This document shows positions 26,274-34,216 of a DNA stretch of 36,143 nucleotides, piece by piece. A program made the translations under genes and the position numbers. This DNA is from Streptomyces sp. ADI96-02 (lineage in GTDB: Bacteria > Actinomycetota > Actinomycetes > Streptomycetales > Streptomycetaceae), in contig NZ_ML123034.1 of assembly GCF_003846185.1 (NCBI RefSeq), positions 4,050,864-4,087,006 of the forward strand, given 5' to 3'. The stretch's first letter is position 1. Each line of letters opens with the position of its first letter. The notes under the pieces are model-generated. The model had not been told where the DNA came from and searched no databases. It worked only from the letters and a program-made list of their open reading frames with translations.

Positions 26274-27164
26274 GTGATCGAAGCCCGTCATCTCCGTGTC
26301 CTGCGCGCCGTGGCCGCCACCGGCTCGTTCTCCGCCGCCGCCCGCGAACTCGGCTGCACCCAGCCCGCGGTCAGCCAGCAGATGAAGGCCCTGGAGTCCT
26401 CGGCGGGCACCGCGCTGCTCATCCGCACCGGACGCGAGATGCGCCTGACCCAGGCGGGCGAGGCGCTGGTGCGGCACGCCGCCGGCATCCTGGCCGGGCT
26501 CACCGCCGCCGAGGAGGAGGTCGCCGCGATCGCCGGACTGCGGGCCGGCCGCGTCCGGCTCGTCTCCTTCCCGAGCGGCAGCTCCTCCCTGGTGCCCGCC
26601 GCCCTCGCCGCCCTGCGGGCCGAGCACCCCGGCACCCGGGTCTCGCTGGTGGAGGCCGAGCCGCCGCGCTCGGTCGACCTGCTGCGGGAGGGCGACTGCG
26701 ACATCGCCCTGGCGTTCCGCTACGGGAGCGCGGGCGGCGAGTGGGACGACCTGGTCGTCCGGCCGCTGCTGACCGACCGGCTCGTCGGCCTGGTCCCGGA
26801 CGGCCACCGGCTGGCCGGCGCGGAGAGCGTGGGCATCGGCGAGCTGGCGCGGGAGTCGTGGATCGCGGGCTGTCCGCGCTGCCGCCGCCAACTGGTGGAG
26901 GTCTGCGAGGAGTCCGGCTTCACGCCCCGCATCGACTTCGCCACCGACGACTACCCGGCGGTCATGGGCCTGGTGGGGGCGGGGCTGGGAGTGGCGGTCC
27001 TGCCGGAACTGGCCGTCGAGTCGGTACGGCCCAAGGGCGCCAGGACGGTCTCGGTGGAACCCGCGATCGAGCGGGAGATCGTGGCGCTCACCCTCCCGGA
27101 CCTGGCGCGGGTCCCGGCGGTGGCGGCCACCCTGGACCAGCTCGCCCTGGCGGCTGCCCGCTGA
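26274..27164 (+). CDS. LysR-family transcriptional regulator
   Basis: 296 aa from GTG 26274. The winged HTH occupies residues 1-60: ARHLRVLRAVAATGSFSAAA, then LGCTQPAVSQQMKALE with RTGREMRLTQAGEAL. The periplasmic-binding-protein-like effector domain spans about 90-290 (RVRLVSFPSGSSSLVPAALA, VGAGLGVAVLPELAVE). It has a Cys pair at GCPRCRRQ that may be redox or metal sensitive (inference). It probably regulates itself and the divergent MOSC gene. Confidence 0.93.
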   Translation: MIEARHLRVLRAVAATGSFSAAARELGCTQPAVSQQMKALESSAGTALLIRTGREMRLTQAGEALVRHAAGILAGLTAAEEEVAAIAGLRAGRVRLVSFPSGSSSLVPAALAALRAEHPGTRVSLVEAEPPRSVDLLREGDCDIALAFRYGSAGGEWDDLVVRPLLTDRLVGLVPDGHRLAGAESVGIGELARESWIAGCPRCRRQLVEVCEESGFTPRIDFATDDYPAVMGLVGAGLGVAVLPELAVESVRPKGARTVSVEPAIEREIVALTLPDLARVPAVAATLDQLALAAAR

Positions 27165-27275
27165 GGTCCGGCGGGAGGAGGTTCGGCGGGAGGAAGTCCG
27201 GCGGGAGGAGGGCCGGCGGGAGGAGGTCCGGCGGGGGGTCGGGCGGGAGGAGGTCCGGCGGGGGGTCGGGCGTCC
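27164..27275. repeat. Tandem 15-bp repeats starting at the lysR stop codon
   Basis: Beginning on the last base of the stop codon: AGGTCCGGCGGGAGG, AGGTTCGGCGGGAGG, AAGTCCGGCGGGAGG, AGGGCCGGCGGGAGG, then two copies of a longer form in which AGGTCCGGCGGGGGG is followed by TCGGGCG. About six near-identical units. The minus strand reads as Leu-Leu-Pro-Pro-Asp repeats, but no gene start supports translation. The rest of the gap to whiD (27276-27375) holds no other feature I can name. Confidence 0.85.
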
Positions 27276-27375
27276 TCCGGGAGGCCGTCACCCGGGAGGC
27301 GGACCTCTCTGCCGGGAAACCGCCTGCTGCCGCTGCCGACGAAACGTTTCTGCGCCCGATTGGGCCGTTCGGGTG

Positions 27376-27708
27376 TCAGGTGGCGCCGGGGCCGCCGGGC
27401 GCTCCGGTGGGCGACGTCGAGATCAGCCGGGTTCTCGCCCGGCCCATCAGCTCTTCGCGTTCGTCCTCGGTCAGGCCGCCCCACACCCCGTAGGGCTCCC
27501 GCACGGCCAGGGCGTGCGCCGCGCACTCGGCCCGTACCGGGCAGCGCATGCAGACCTCCTTCGCCGAGGTCTCGCGGGCGCTGCGCGCCGCGCCGCGCTC
27601 GCCCTCCGGATGGAAGAACAGGGAGCTGTCGACGCCGCGGCAGGCGGCGAGCAACTGCCAGTCCCACAGGTCTGCGTTGGGTCCGGGAAGGCGGGAGAAA
27701 TCTGCCAT
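27376..27708 (-). CDS. whiD: WhiD, WhiB-like [4Fe-4S] sporulation regulator
   Basis: 110 aa from ATG 27708 (MADFSRLPGPNADLWDWQLL). Four cluster-ligand cysteines at 23, 53, 56 and 62 (ACRGVDSS; EVCMRCPVRAEC) and the GVWGG turn at about 74-78 define a Wbl protein. The SRLPGPNADLWDWQLLAACR start and the divergent bldM neighbour identify WhiD, needed for spore maturation, whose mycobacterial counterpart is WhiB3. It acts with the sigma-HrdB region 4. The Ser/Gly/Pro-rich C-terminal tail is short. Upstream frame codons to 27819 are Arg-rich and were rejected. Confidence 0.95.
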   Translation of the reverse strand: MADFSRLPGPNADLWDWQLLAACRGVDSSLFFHPEGERGAARSARETSAKEVCMRCPVRAECAAHALAVREPYGVWGGLTEDEREELMGRARTRLISTSPTGAPGGPGAT

Positions 27709-28155
27709 TGCTTGTCCCCTCGAAGCAGTGCTGCGTCGGAAGCGGCATCTCGACCGCCGGCGAGCGGCGGTTCGGGATCGGCGATCGTCTCGGCGGTGAC
27801 CTGAGTCCCGACCGTACATCTGTGGTGCTAGTAGATGTAAATATGACTGATTGCGAATCTAGCCACAGACACCCTCGAAAGGGAAGAAATCACGCCAAAT
27901 AGGGCATGCCGTCAGGTGAAGATTCAGTTGACGAGTGGATCACCCGCGTCGTTCTCCTCCGTGTCCGACCCTTCACGTAGAGTGCCGAACCCTACGGTCC
28001 GACCCGTAACTCTTTCGAGTGACCGTCGTTAAGAGAGCGGATGCGGTTGACGGAGATCGAGCTCGGGCACATGTCCGAGGGGGTCGACCGCACAGGTGAC
28101 GACATGTATCAGCCTGGAGGCTCAAGGTGACGCGCATCAGCTGCGGAGGACGGTC
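27709..28155. promoter_or_regulatory. whiD-bldM divergent control region
   Basis: 447 bases without a confirmed gene, including an unusually AT-rich part at 27830-27905. An imperfect inverted repeat TGTGGTGCTAG (27821-27831) / CTAGCCACA (27859-27867) lies on the whiD side. A GACAC at 27868-27872 resembles a WhiA core, but five bases prove little. On the bldM side is the sigma-BldN promoter (separate entry) and, at 28104-28130, an 8-codon frame MYQPGGSR ending 25 bases before bldM that may be a leader peptide. Confidence 0.5.
28005..28032 (+). promoter_or_regulatory. bldM promoter of sigma-BldN type
   Basis: CGTAAC (28005-28010), a 16-base spacer and CGTTAA (28027-28032). This matches the sigma-BldN promoter I remember for bldM in S. 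coelicolor (CGTAAC-N16-CGTTGA) except for one -10 base. The predicted RNA starts about 115 bases before the bldM ATG, leaving a long leader. Confidence 0.85.
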
Positions 28156-28767
28156 ATGACATCCGTCCTCGTCTGCGACGACTCCCCGCTTGCCCGAGAA
28201 GCGCTCCGTCGCGCGGTGGCCACTGTGCCCGGCGTCGAGCGGGTGACGACGGCGGCCAACGGCGAGGAAGTCCTCCGCCGCTGGGGGGCCGACCGTTCGG
28301 ATCTGATTCTGATGGACGTGCGCATGCCCGGTCTGGGGGGAGTGGAGACCGTCCGGCGGCTGCTCTCCGCCGACCCCGGGGCCCGGATCATCATGCTGAC
28401 CGTCGCCGAGGACCTGGACGGCGTCGCGCTCGCGGTCGCCGCCGGGGCCCGCGGCTATCTGCACAAGGACGCCTCGCGCGCCGAGCTGCGGGCCACCGTC
28501 ACCCAGGCGCTGGCCGACCCGACCTGGCGGCTCGCCCCGCGCCGGCTGCGGTCCGCCGAGATGGGGGCGGCCCCGACGCTCACCGCGCGGGAGATCCAGG
28601 TCCTCGAAGGCATGAGCCACGGCCGCTCCAACGCGGAGATCGGCCGTGAGCTGTTCCTCTCCGAGGACACCGTCAAGACGCACGCCAGGCGGCTGTTCAA
28701 GAAGCTCGGTGCCTCGGACCGCGCCCATGCGGTGGCCCTGGGATTCCGCTGGGGTCTGGTCCGCTGA
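28156..28767 (+). CDS. bldM: BldM, orphan response regulator of development
   Basis: 203 aa from ATG 28156 (MTSVLVCDDSPLAREALRRA), the length of known BldM; GGAGGA lies upstream. Receiver domain residues 1-120 have the acidic pair D8/D9, the phosphoacceptor-position D54 (LILMDVRMPG), T82 and K104 (YLHKDAS). The LuxR-type HTH at about 140-200 reads LTAREIQVLEGMSHGRSNAE and DTVKTHARRLFKKLG. Known as a regulator of aerial growth genes, alone as a dimer or paired with WhiI; phosphorylation is reported to be unnecessary. No sensor kinase lies nearby. Confidence 0.96.
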   Translation: MTSVLVCDDSPLAREALRRAVATVPGVERVTTAANGEEVLRRWGADRSDLILMDVRMPGLGGVETVRRLLSADPGARIIMLTVAEDLDGVALAVAAGARGYLHKDASRAELRATVTQALADPTWRLAPRRLRSAEMGAAPTLTAREIQVLEGMSHGRSNAEIGRELFLSEDTVKTHARRLFKKLGASDRAHAVALGFRWGLVR

Positions 28768-28909
28768 CGTCGCGGGCCGTGTCGTCCCCGTCCGCAGACC
28801 GGCGGGCGGGGTCACCGGACGGCCCCCGGCTCCACGCTCCGTATCCGGACGCCCGCCCAACGGCGCCATGTGACGCTTCCCGGCCGATGACGCATCCTTG
28901 AGTCGTGGA

Positions 28910-28922
28910 GTTCCTCGGGAAC
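28910..28922. promoter_or_regulatory. Small inverted repeat near the sigma-gene start
   Basis: GTTCC TCG GGAAC is a perfect 5+5 repeat 34 bases before the chosen ATG. It may be a regulator half-site pair or a small hairpin in the leader. No promoter hexamers could be assigned with confidence in 28768-28955. Confidence 0.3.
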
Positions 28923-28955
28923 GATTCGGTCGAGCGGAAGGGGAGGGCGCAGGAC

Positions 28956-29621
28956 ATGACATCCAGCGCACCCGCTCATAACGCTTCGGTGCACAACTCG
29001 GGACGCGATGGAGCGGACCGGACGCCATCAGGGCACCATGGTCCGATGCGCGATGACGAAACCACGGTGATCGGTGCTCTGGTGCACCGCGCCGTCGACG
29101 GCGACGCGCAGGCCACCCACGACCTACTGGCCCACGTCCACCCTCTCGCCCTGCGCTACTGCCGCTCCCGGCTCAACCGGCTGCCCGGTGACGCTCGCCA
29201 CTTCGTGGAGGACCTGGCCCAGGAGGTCTGCGTCGCGGTGCTGATGGCGCTGCCGCGCTACAAGGACACCGGCCGGCCGTTCGAAGCCTTCGTCTTCGCC
29301 ATCGCCGGGCACAAGGTCGCCGACCTCCAGCGCGCCGCCATGCGGCACCCGGGATCGACCGCGGTGCCCTCCGACGAGATGCCGGAGCGGCCCGACGACT
29401 CCCTCGGCCCCGAGGAGCGGGCGCTGCTCAGCAGCGACGCGGCCTGGGCCAAGAAGCTCCTCGCCAACCTCCCGGAGAACCAGCGCGAGCTGCTGGTCCT
29501 GCGCGTCGCGGTCGGGCTGACGGCGGAGGAGACCGGACAGATGCTCGGCATGTCCCCGGGCGCGGTCCGGGTCGCCCAGCACCGCGCGCTCAGCAGACTG
29601 CGGGCGCTGGCCGGGCAGTAG
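28956..29621 (+). CDS. shbA: ECF sigma factor, SigD/ShbA-like
   Basis: 221 aa from ATG 28956 (GGGGAGGGCGCAGGAC upstream). GTG 28905 and ATG 29046 are alternatives; family similarity starts at about 29046 ([19 protein letters not shown]). Region 2 reads [17 protein letters not shown], then [20 protein letters not shown] and [20 protein letters not shown]. Region 4 reads [20 protein letters not shown] with the [21 protein letters not shown]. Placement between bldM and guaB mirrors M. tuberculosis sigD next to guaB2. In S. griseus a sigma factor of this type (ShbA) is known to drive transcription of the principal sigma gene hrdB. Symbol assigned from memory of context. No anti-sigma gene is visible. 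Confidence 0.8.
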   Translation: MTSSAPAHNASVHNSGRDGADRTPSGHHGPMRDDETTVIGALVHRAVDGDAQATHDLLAHVHPLALRYCRSRLNRLPGDARHFVEDLAQEVCVAVLMALPRYKDTGRPFEAFVFAIAGHKVADLQRAAMRHPGSTAVPSDEMPERPDDSLGPEERALLSSDAAWAKKLLANLPENQRELLVLRVAVGLTAEETGQMLGMSPGAVRVAQHRALSRLRALAGQ

Positions 29622-29791
29622 TACGGGGCCGCCACAAGGGAGTACGGGGGCCGCCGCGAGCGGAAGGGTGCGGCGCGGGCAGCGGGCTGCCGGAGGCGGC
29701 AGCCGGGTCGGCGCGGGAAGCCGGAGGGCGGCCACGCAAAGCCGCCGGGCGGCCGTAGGAAGCCACAGAACGCCCAAGTGATCTTGATCGT

Positions 29792-29817
29792 GGAATGAGA
29801 CGCCCGTGGAGCCCGTT
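29792..29817 (+). promoter_or_regulatory. Candidate SigR-type promoter of guaB
   Basis: GGAAT (29792-29796), 18 bases, GTT (29815-29817): the spacing and sequence of the thiol-stress sigma SigR consensus (GGAAT-N18-GTT). The predicted start is about 40 bases before the guaB ATG, where a GGGGAAGG ribosome site is present. The rest of 29622-29861 shows only a direct repeat of AGTACGGGG-CCGCC (around 29619 and 29641). Confidence 0.6.
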
Positions 29818-29819
29818 AG

Positions 29820-31364
<1,545 letters not shown>

Positions 31365-31380
31365 CACATCAGCGCAGGTG

Positions 31381-31411
31381 AGGGGCGGACCGGAGTCACC
31401 GGTACCGCCCC
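31381..31411 (+). terminator. Stem-loop between guaB and guaB3 (attenuator or weak terminator)
   Basis: AGGGGCGG pairs with CCGCCCCT, and inner ACCGG with CCGGT, around an AGTCA loop with one bulged A. It starts 17 bases after the guaB stop and lies 57 bases before guaB3. It is followed by only two T. It may reduce read-through into guaB3 or protect the guaB mRNA end. Confidence 0.6.
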
Positions 31412-31467
31412 TTCGCCACGTGTCGGGGATACTGGTCAGCGCAGACGTAGAGGAAAGGCCACACATC

Positions 31468-32592
31468 GTGACTGAGATCGAGATCGGGCGCGGCAAGCGA
31501 GGCCGCCGGGCTTACGCATTCGACGACATCGCCGTCGTTCCGAGCCGCCGCACCCGCGACCCGAAGGAGGTCTCGATCGCCTGGCAGATCGACGCCTACC
31601 GCTTCGAGCTGCCGTTCCTGGCCGCTCCCATGGACTCCGTGGTCTCCCCGCAGCACGCCATCCGCATCGGAGAGCTGGGCGGCCTGGGCGTCCTCAACCT
31701 GGAAGGCCTGTGGACCCGGCACGCCGACCCGCAGCCGCTGCTGGACGAGATCGCCGAGATGCCGGTCGAGTCCGCGACCCGCCGCCTCCAGGAGATCTAC
31801 TCCGCTCCCATCCAGGAGGAGCTGATCGGGCAGCGCATCAAGGAGGTGCGCGACTCGGGCGTCGTCACCGCCGCCGCGCTCTCCCCGCAGCGCACCGCCC
31901 AGTTCTCCAAGGCCGTCGTCGACGCGGGCGTCGACATCTTCGTCATCCGCGGCACCACCGTCTCCGCCGAGCACGTCTCCGGCGCGGCCGAGCCGCTGAA
32001 CCTGAAGCAGTTCATCTACGAGCTGGACGTCCCGGTCATCGTCGGCGGCTGCGCCACGTACACCGCCGCGCTCCACCTGATGCGGACCGGCGCGGCCGGC
32101 GTCCTCGTCGGCTTCGGCGGCGGCGCCGCGCACACCACGCGCAACGTCTTCGGCATCCAGGTCCCGATGGCGACCGCCGTCGCGGACGTGGCCGGGGCCC
32201 GCCGGGACTACATGGACGAGTCCGGCGGCCGGTACGTGCACGTCATCGCGGACGGCGGCGTCGGTTGGTCCGGCGACCTGCCGAAGGCGATCGCCTGCGG
32301 TGCGGATGCCGTGATGATGGGCTCGCCGCTGGCCCGTGCGACGGACGCGCCCGGTCGCGGCCGGCACTGGGGCATGGAGGCCGTCCACGAGGACGTGCCG
32401 CGCGGGAAGCTGGTCGACCTCGGTTCGGTCGGGACGACGGAGGAGGTCCTGACCGGTCCTTCGCACACCCCGGACGGCTCGATGAACATCTTCGGCGCGC
32501 TGCGCCGCGCGATGGCCACCACCGGCTACAGCGACCTCAAGGAGTTCCAGCGCGTCGAGGTGACGGTGGCGGACTCGCAGCACCGCCGCTGA
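31468..32592 (+). CDS. guaB3: GuaB3-family IMP-dehydrogenase-related protein lacking the catalytic Cys
   Basis: 374 aa from GTG 31468 (VTEIEIGRGKRGRRAYAFDD), with GAGGAAAGG upstream. It has the IMPDH-type barrel (DDIAVVPSRRTRDPKEVS, LPFLAAPMDSVVSPQHA, HVIADGGVGWSGDLPKAIAC) and no CBS domains. The loop that is GPGSICTTR in guaB reads GGGAAHTTR here: His222 stands where the catalytic Cys should be. Mycobacterial GuaB3 also lacks the Cys as I recall, while cyanobacterial GuaB3 has been shown active. Function in actinobacteria is therefore open; regulation of GuaB or another purine reaction are options. Probably co-transcribed with guaB. Confidence 0.93.
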   Translation: MTEIEIGRGKRGRRAYAFDDIAVVPSRRTRDPKEVSIAWQIDAYRFELPFLAAPMDSVVSPQHAIRIGELGGLGVLNLEGLWTRHADPQPLLDEIAEMPVESATRRLQEIYSAPIQEELIGQRIKEVRDSGVVTAAALSPQRTAQFSKAVVDAGVDIFVIRGTTVSAEHVSGAAEPLNLKQFIYELDVPVIVGGCATYTAALHLMRTGAAGVLVGFGGGAAHTTRNVFGIQVPMATAVADVAGARRDYMDESGGRYVHVIADGGVGWSGDLPKAIACGADAVMMGSPLARATDAPGRGRHWGMEAVHEDVPRGKLVDLGSVGTTEEVLTGPSHTPDGSMNIFGALRRAMATTGYSDLKEFQRVEVTVADSQHRR

Positions 32593-32610
32593 CCTCCCGT
32601 ACGTACGCCC

Positions 32611-32655
32611 GAGGGCCCGGACCGCAGCGCGCATCGCGCGGCGGTCCGGGCCCTC
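32611..32655. terminator. Perfect 15-bp stem between guaB3 and the convergent dehydrogenase gene
   Basis: GAGGGCCCGGACCGC (32611-32625) pairs perfectly with 32641-32655; inner CGCG/CGCG bases extend the fold. It lies 18 bases after the guaB3 stop. The oppositely oriented gene ends at 32706, so it can serve both transcripts. Confidence 0.85.
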
Positions 32656-32705
32656 GCGGGTCCGGTCGGCTCCGAAATCGTCGGAATCCGGAACTCCCCT
32701 TTTCC

Positions 32706-33968
32706 TCAGAGCCGGTGGGCCGCTCCTGCGGGCGTGGCGCCCCGGGTGTCCAGGAGGAGTTGGGCCTTCACCGCGAGCCCCTGGAGGTCGTAGGTGCGGT
32801 GCTGCTGGAGCAGGACGGTCAGGTCGGCGGCGGCTGCCGCCTCGTACAGCGAGTCGGCGCGCGGGACCGGCAGTTCGCGCACCCGCCAGTCCAGTACGTG
32901 CGGGTCGTGGAAGCCGATCTGGGCCCCCATGTCCATCAGCCGGGCGGCGATCTCGCGGGCGGGGGACGCCTCCTGGTCGGCGCTGTCCGGCTTGTAGGTG
33001 ACGCCGAGCAGCAGCACGCGCGCGCCGCGGACGGACTTGCCGTGCTCGTTCAGGAGGGTGGCGCAGCGCTGGATGACGTAACTGGGCATCCGGTCGTTGA
33101 TCTCCTGCGCCAACGAGACCATCCGCAGCGGGTGTCCGGGCGTGCGGCTGCTGTACGGCAGGTAGCCCGGGTCCACCGGGACGCCGTGGCCGCCGACGCC
33201 GGGTCCGGGCCGGAAGGGCTGAAAGCCGAAGGGCTTGGTCTCGGCGCACCGGATGACGTCCCACAGGTCGACGCCGAGGTCGTGGCAGGCCACCGCCATC
33301 TCGTTGACCAGCGCGATGTTGACGTGCCGGAAGTTCGTCTCCAGGACCTTGGTCATCTCCGCCTCGCGCGGGCCCCGGGCGCGGACGACCTTGTCGGTGA
33401 GCCGTCCGTAGAAGGCGGCGGCCGACTCGGTGCAGGCGGAGGTGAGGCCGCCGATGACCTTGGGGGTGTTGGCGTAGAGGTGGGTGCGGTTGCCGGGGTC
33501 GAGCCGGCTGGGGGAGCAGGCGAGGTGGAAGTCGCGTCCGGCGACGAGTCCCGAGCCCTCTTCGAGCAGGGGGCGCAGGAAGGTCTCGGTGGTGCCGGGC
33601 GGCACGGCCGATTCGAGCAGCACGGTGGTGTGCGGGCGCAGCCGGGCGGCCAGCGCGCGGGCGGCGTCGCCGAGGGCCGTGAGGTCGATGGTGCGGTCGG
33701 CGCCGAGCGGGGTGGGGGAGCAGATGACGGCGGTCCGGACCCGGCCCAGTTCGGCGGCGTCGGTGGTGGGCCGGAAGCCGCCGGAGAGCATGCGGCGGAT
33801 CTCGGAGGCGGTGAGCGTGCCCTCGACGGGCGAGCGGCCCGCGCTGAGTTCCGCGTAGGGGCGGGGGTCGGGGTCGTAGCCGACGGTGTGGATGCCGGCC
33901 GAGACCGCGGCCTGGGCGAGGGGCAGGCCGAGGTGACCGAGTCCGATGACGGCGAGGTCTGCGGGCAT
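32706..33968 (-). CDS. Nucleotide-sugar dehydrogenase family protein with Gly in place of the catalytic Cys
   Basis: 420 aa from ATG 33968. The N-terminal NAD domain reads DLAVIGLGHLGLPLAQAA. The central helix has EMTKVLETNFRHVNIALVNE with the conserved Lys. The C-terminal UDP-binding domain has VLLLGVTYKPDSADQEASPA. Overall it matches WecC/WbpA-type UDP-N-acetylhexosamine 6-dehydrogenases. The active-site loop, normally GGHC-x-PVDP, reads PGVGGHGVPVDPGYL: residue 262 is Gly (codon at 33183-33185), a one-base change from Cys. With no thiol nucleophile the second oxidation to the acid should fail. It could be inactive, or only make an aldehyde or act as a reductase. No glycosyltransferase or capsule genes are adjacent. 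Confidence 0.9.
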   Translation of the reverse strand: MPADLAVIGLGHLGLPLAQAAVSAGIHTVGYDPDPRPYAELSAGRSPVEGTLTASEIRRMLSGGFRPTTDAAELGRVRTAVICSPTPLGADRTIDLTALGDAARALAARLRPHTTVLLESAVPPGTTETFLRPLLEEGSGLVAGRDFHLACSPSRLDPGNRTHLYANTPKVIGGLTSACTESAAAFYGRLTDKVVRARGPREAEMTKVLETNFRHVNIALVNEMAVACHDLGVDLWDVIRCAETKPFGFQPFRPGPGVGGHGVPVDPGYLPYSSRTPGHPLRMVSLAQEINDRMPSYVIQRCATLLNEHGKSVRGARVLLLGVTYKPDSADQEASPAREIAARLMDMGAQIGFHDPHVLDWRVRELPVPRADSLYEAAAAADLTVLLQQHRTYDLQGLAVKAQLLLDTRGATPAGAAHRL

Positions 33969-34216
33969 GTGGAGAGCCGTCCTTCCCTAAGACCGATGGA
34001 CGAAGATCGCAACTGCTGTGGACAGCGCAATGTCAGACTAGGCGTAAATATGACCTATATGTCGCATTGTGTGGTTCCGATCGTCGGGGTGTTGTCCACA
34101 GGCGGTGGCTGAAGTCGTGGAGCGCGGACAGAATCGAAGAGTGGACACGGGTTGGCCGGCCCCTCGGCCGGGTGGCACTCCCGCGTCCGACCACCCCGAT
34201 CCACCGGGAGGCAGCA
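33969..34216. promoter_or_regulatory. Divergent control region of the dehydrogenase and glpD
   Basis: 248 bases with an AT-rich core at 34028-34070. It contains the direct repeat ATATGAC (34048-34054) / ATATGTC (34057-34063) and the inverted pair CAATG (34028-34032) / CATTG (34065-34069). TATA-like hexamers occur on both strands there, so both promoters probably lie in this core. A regulator of glycerol use would be expected, but I cannot name its site. Confidence 0.45.

Noticed and set aside
27164..27275. CRISPR array
   Set aside because: Units are contiguous with no spacers; it is a minisatellite.
27088..27291. Minus-strand Leu-Pro-repeat protein
   Set aside because: Arises only from the 15-bp repeats and the antisense of lysR; no start or ribosome site supports it.
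28905..28955. Longer start (GTG 28905) for the sigma gene
   Set aside because: No ribosome site, and the extra residues show no family similarity; ATG 28956 preferred, though ATG 29046 remains possible.
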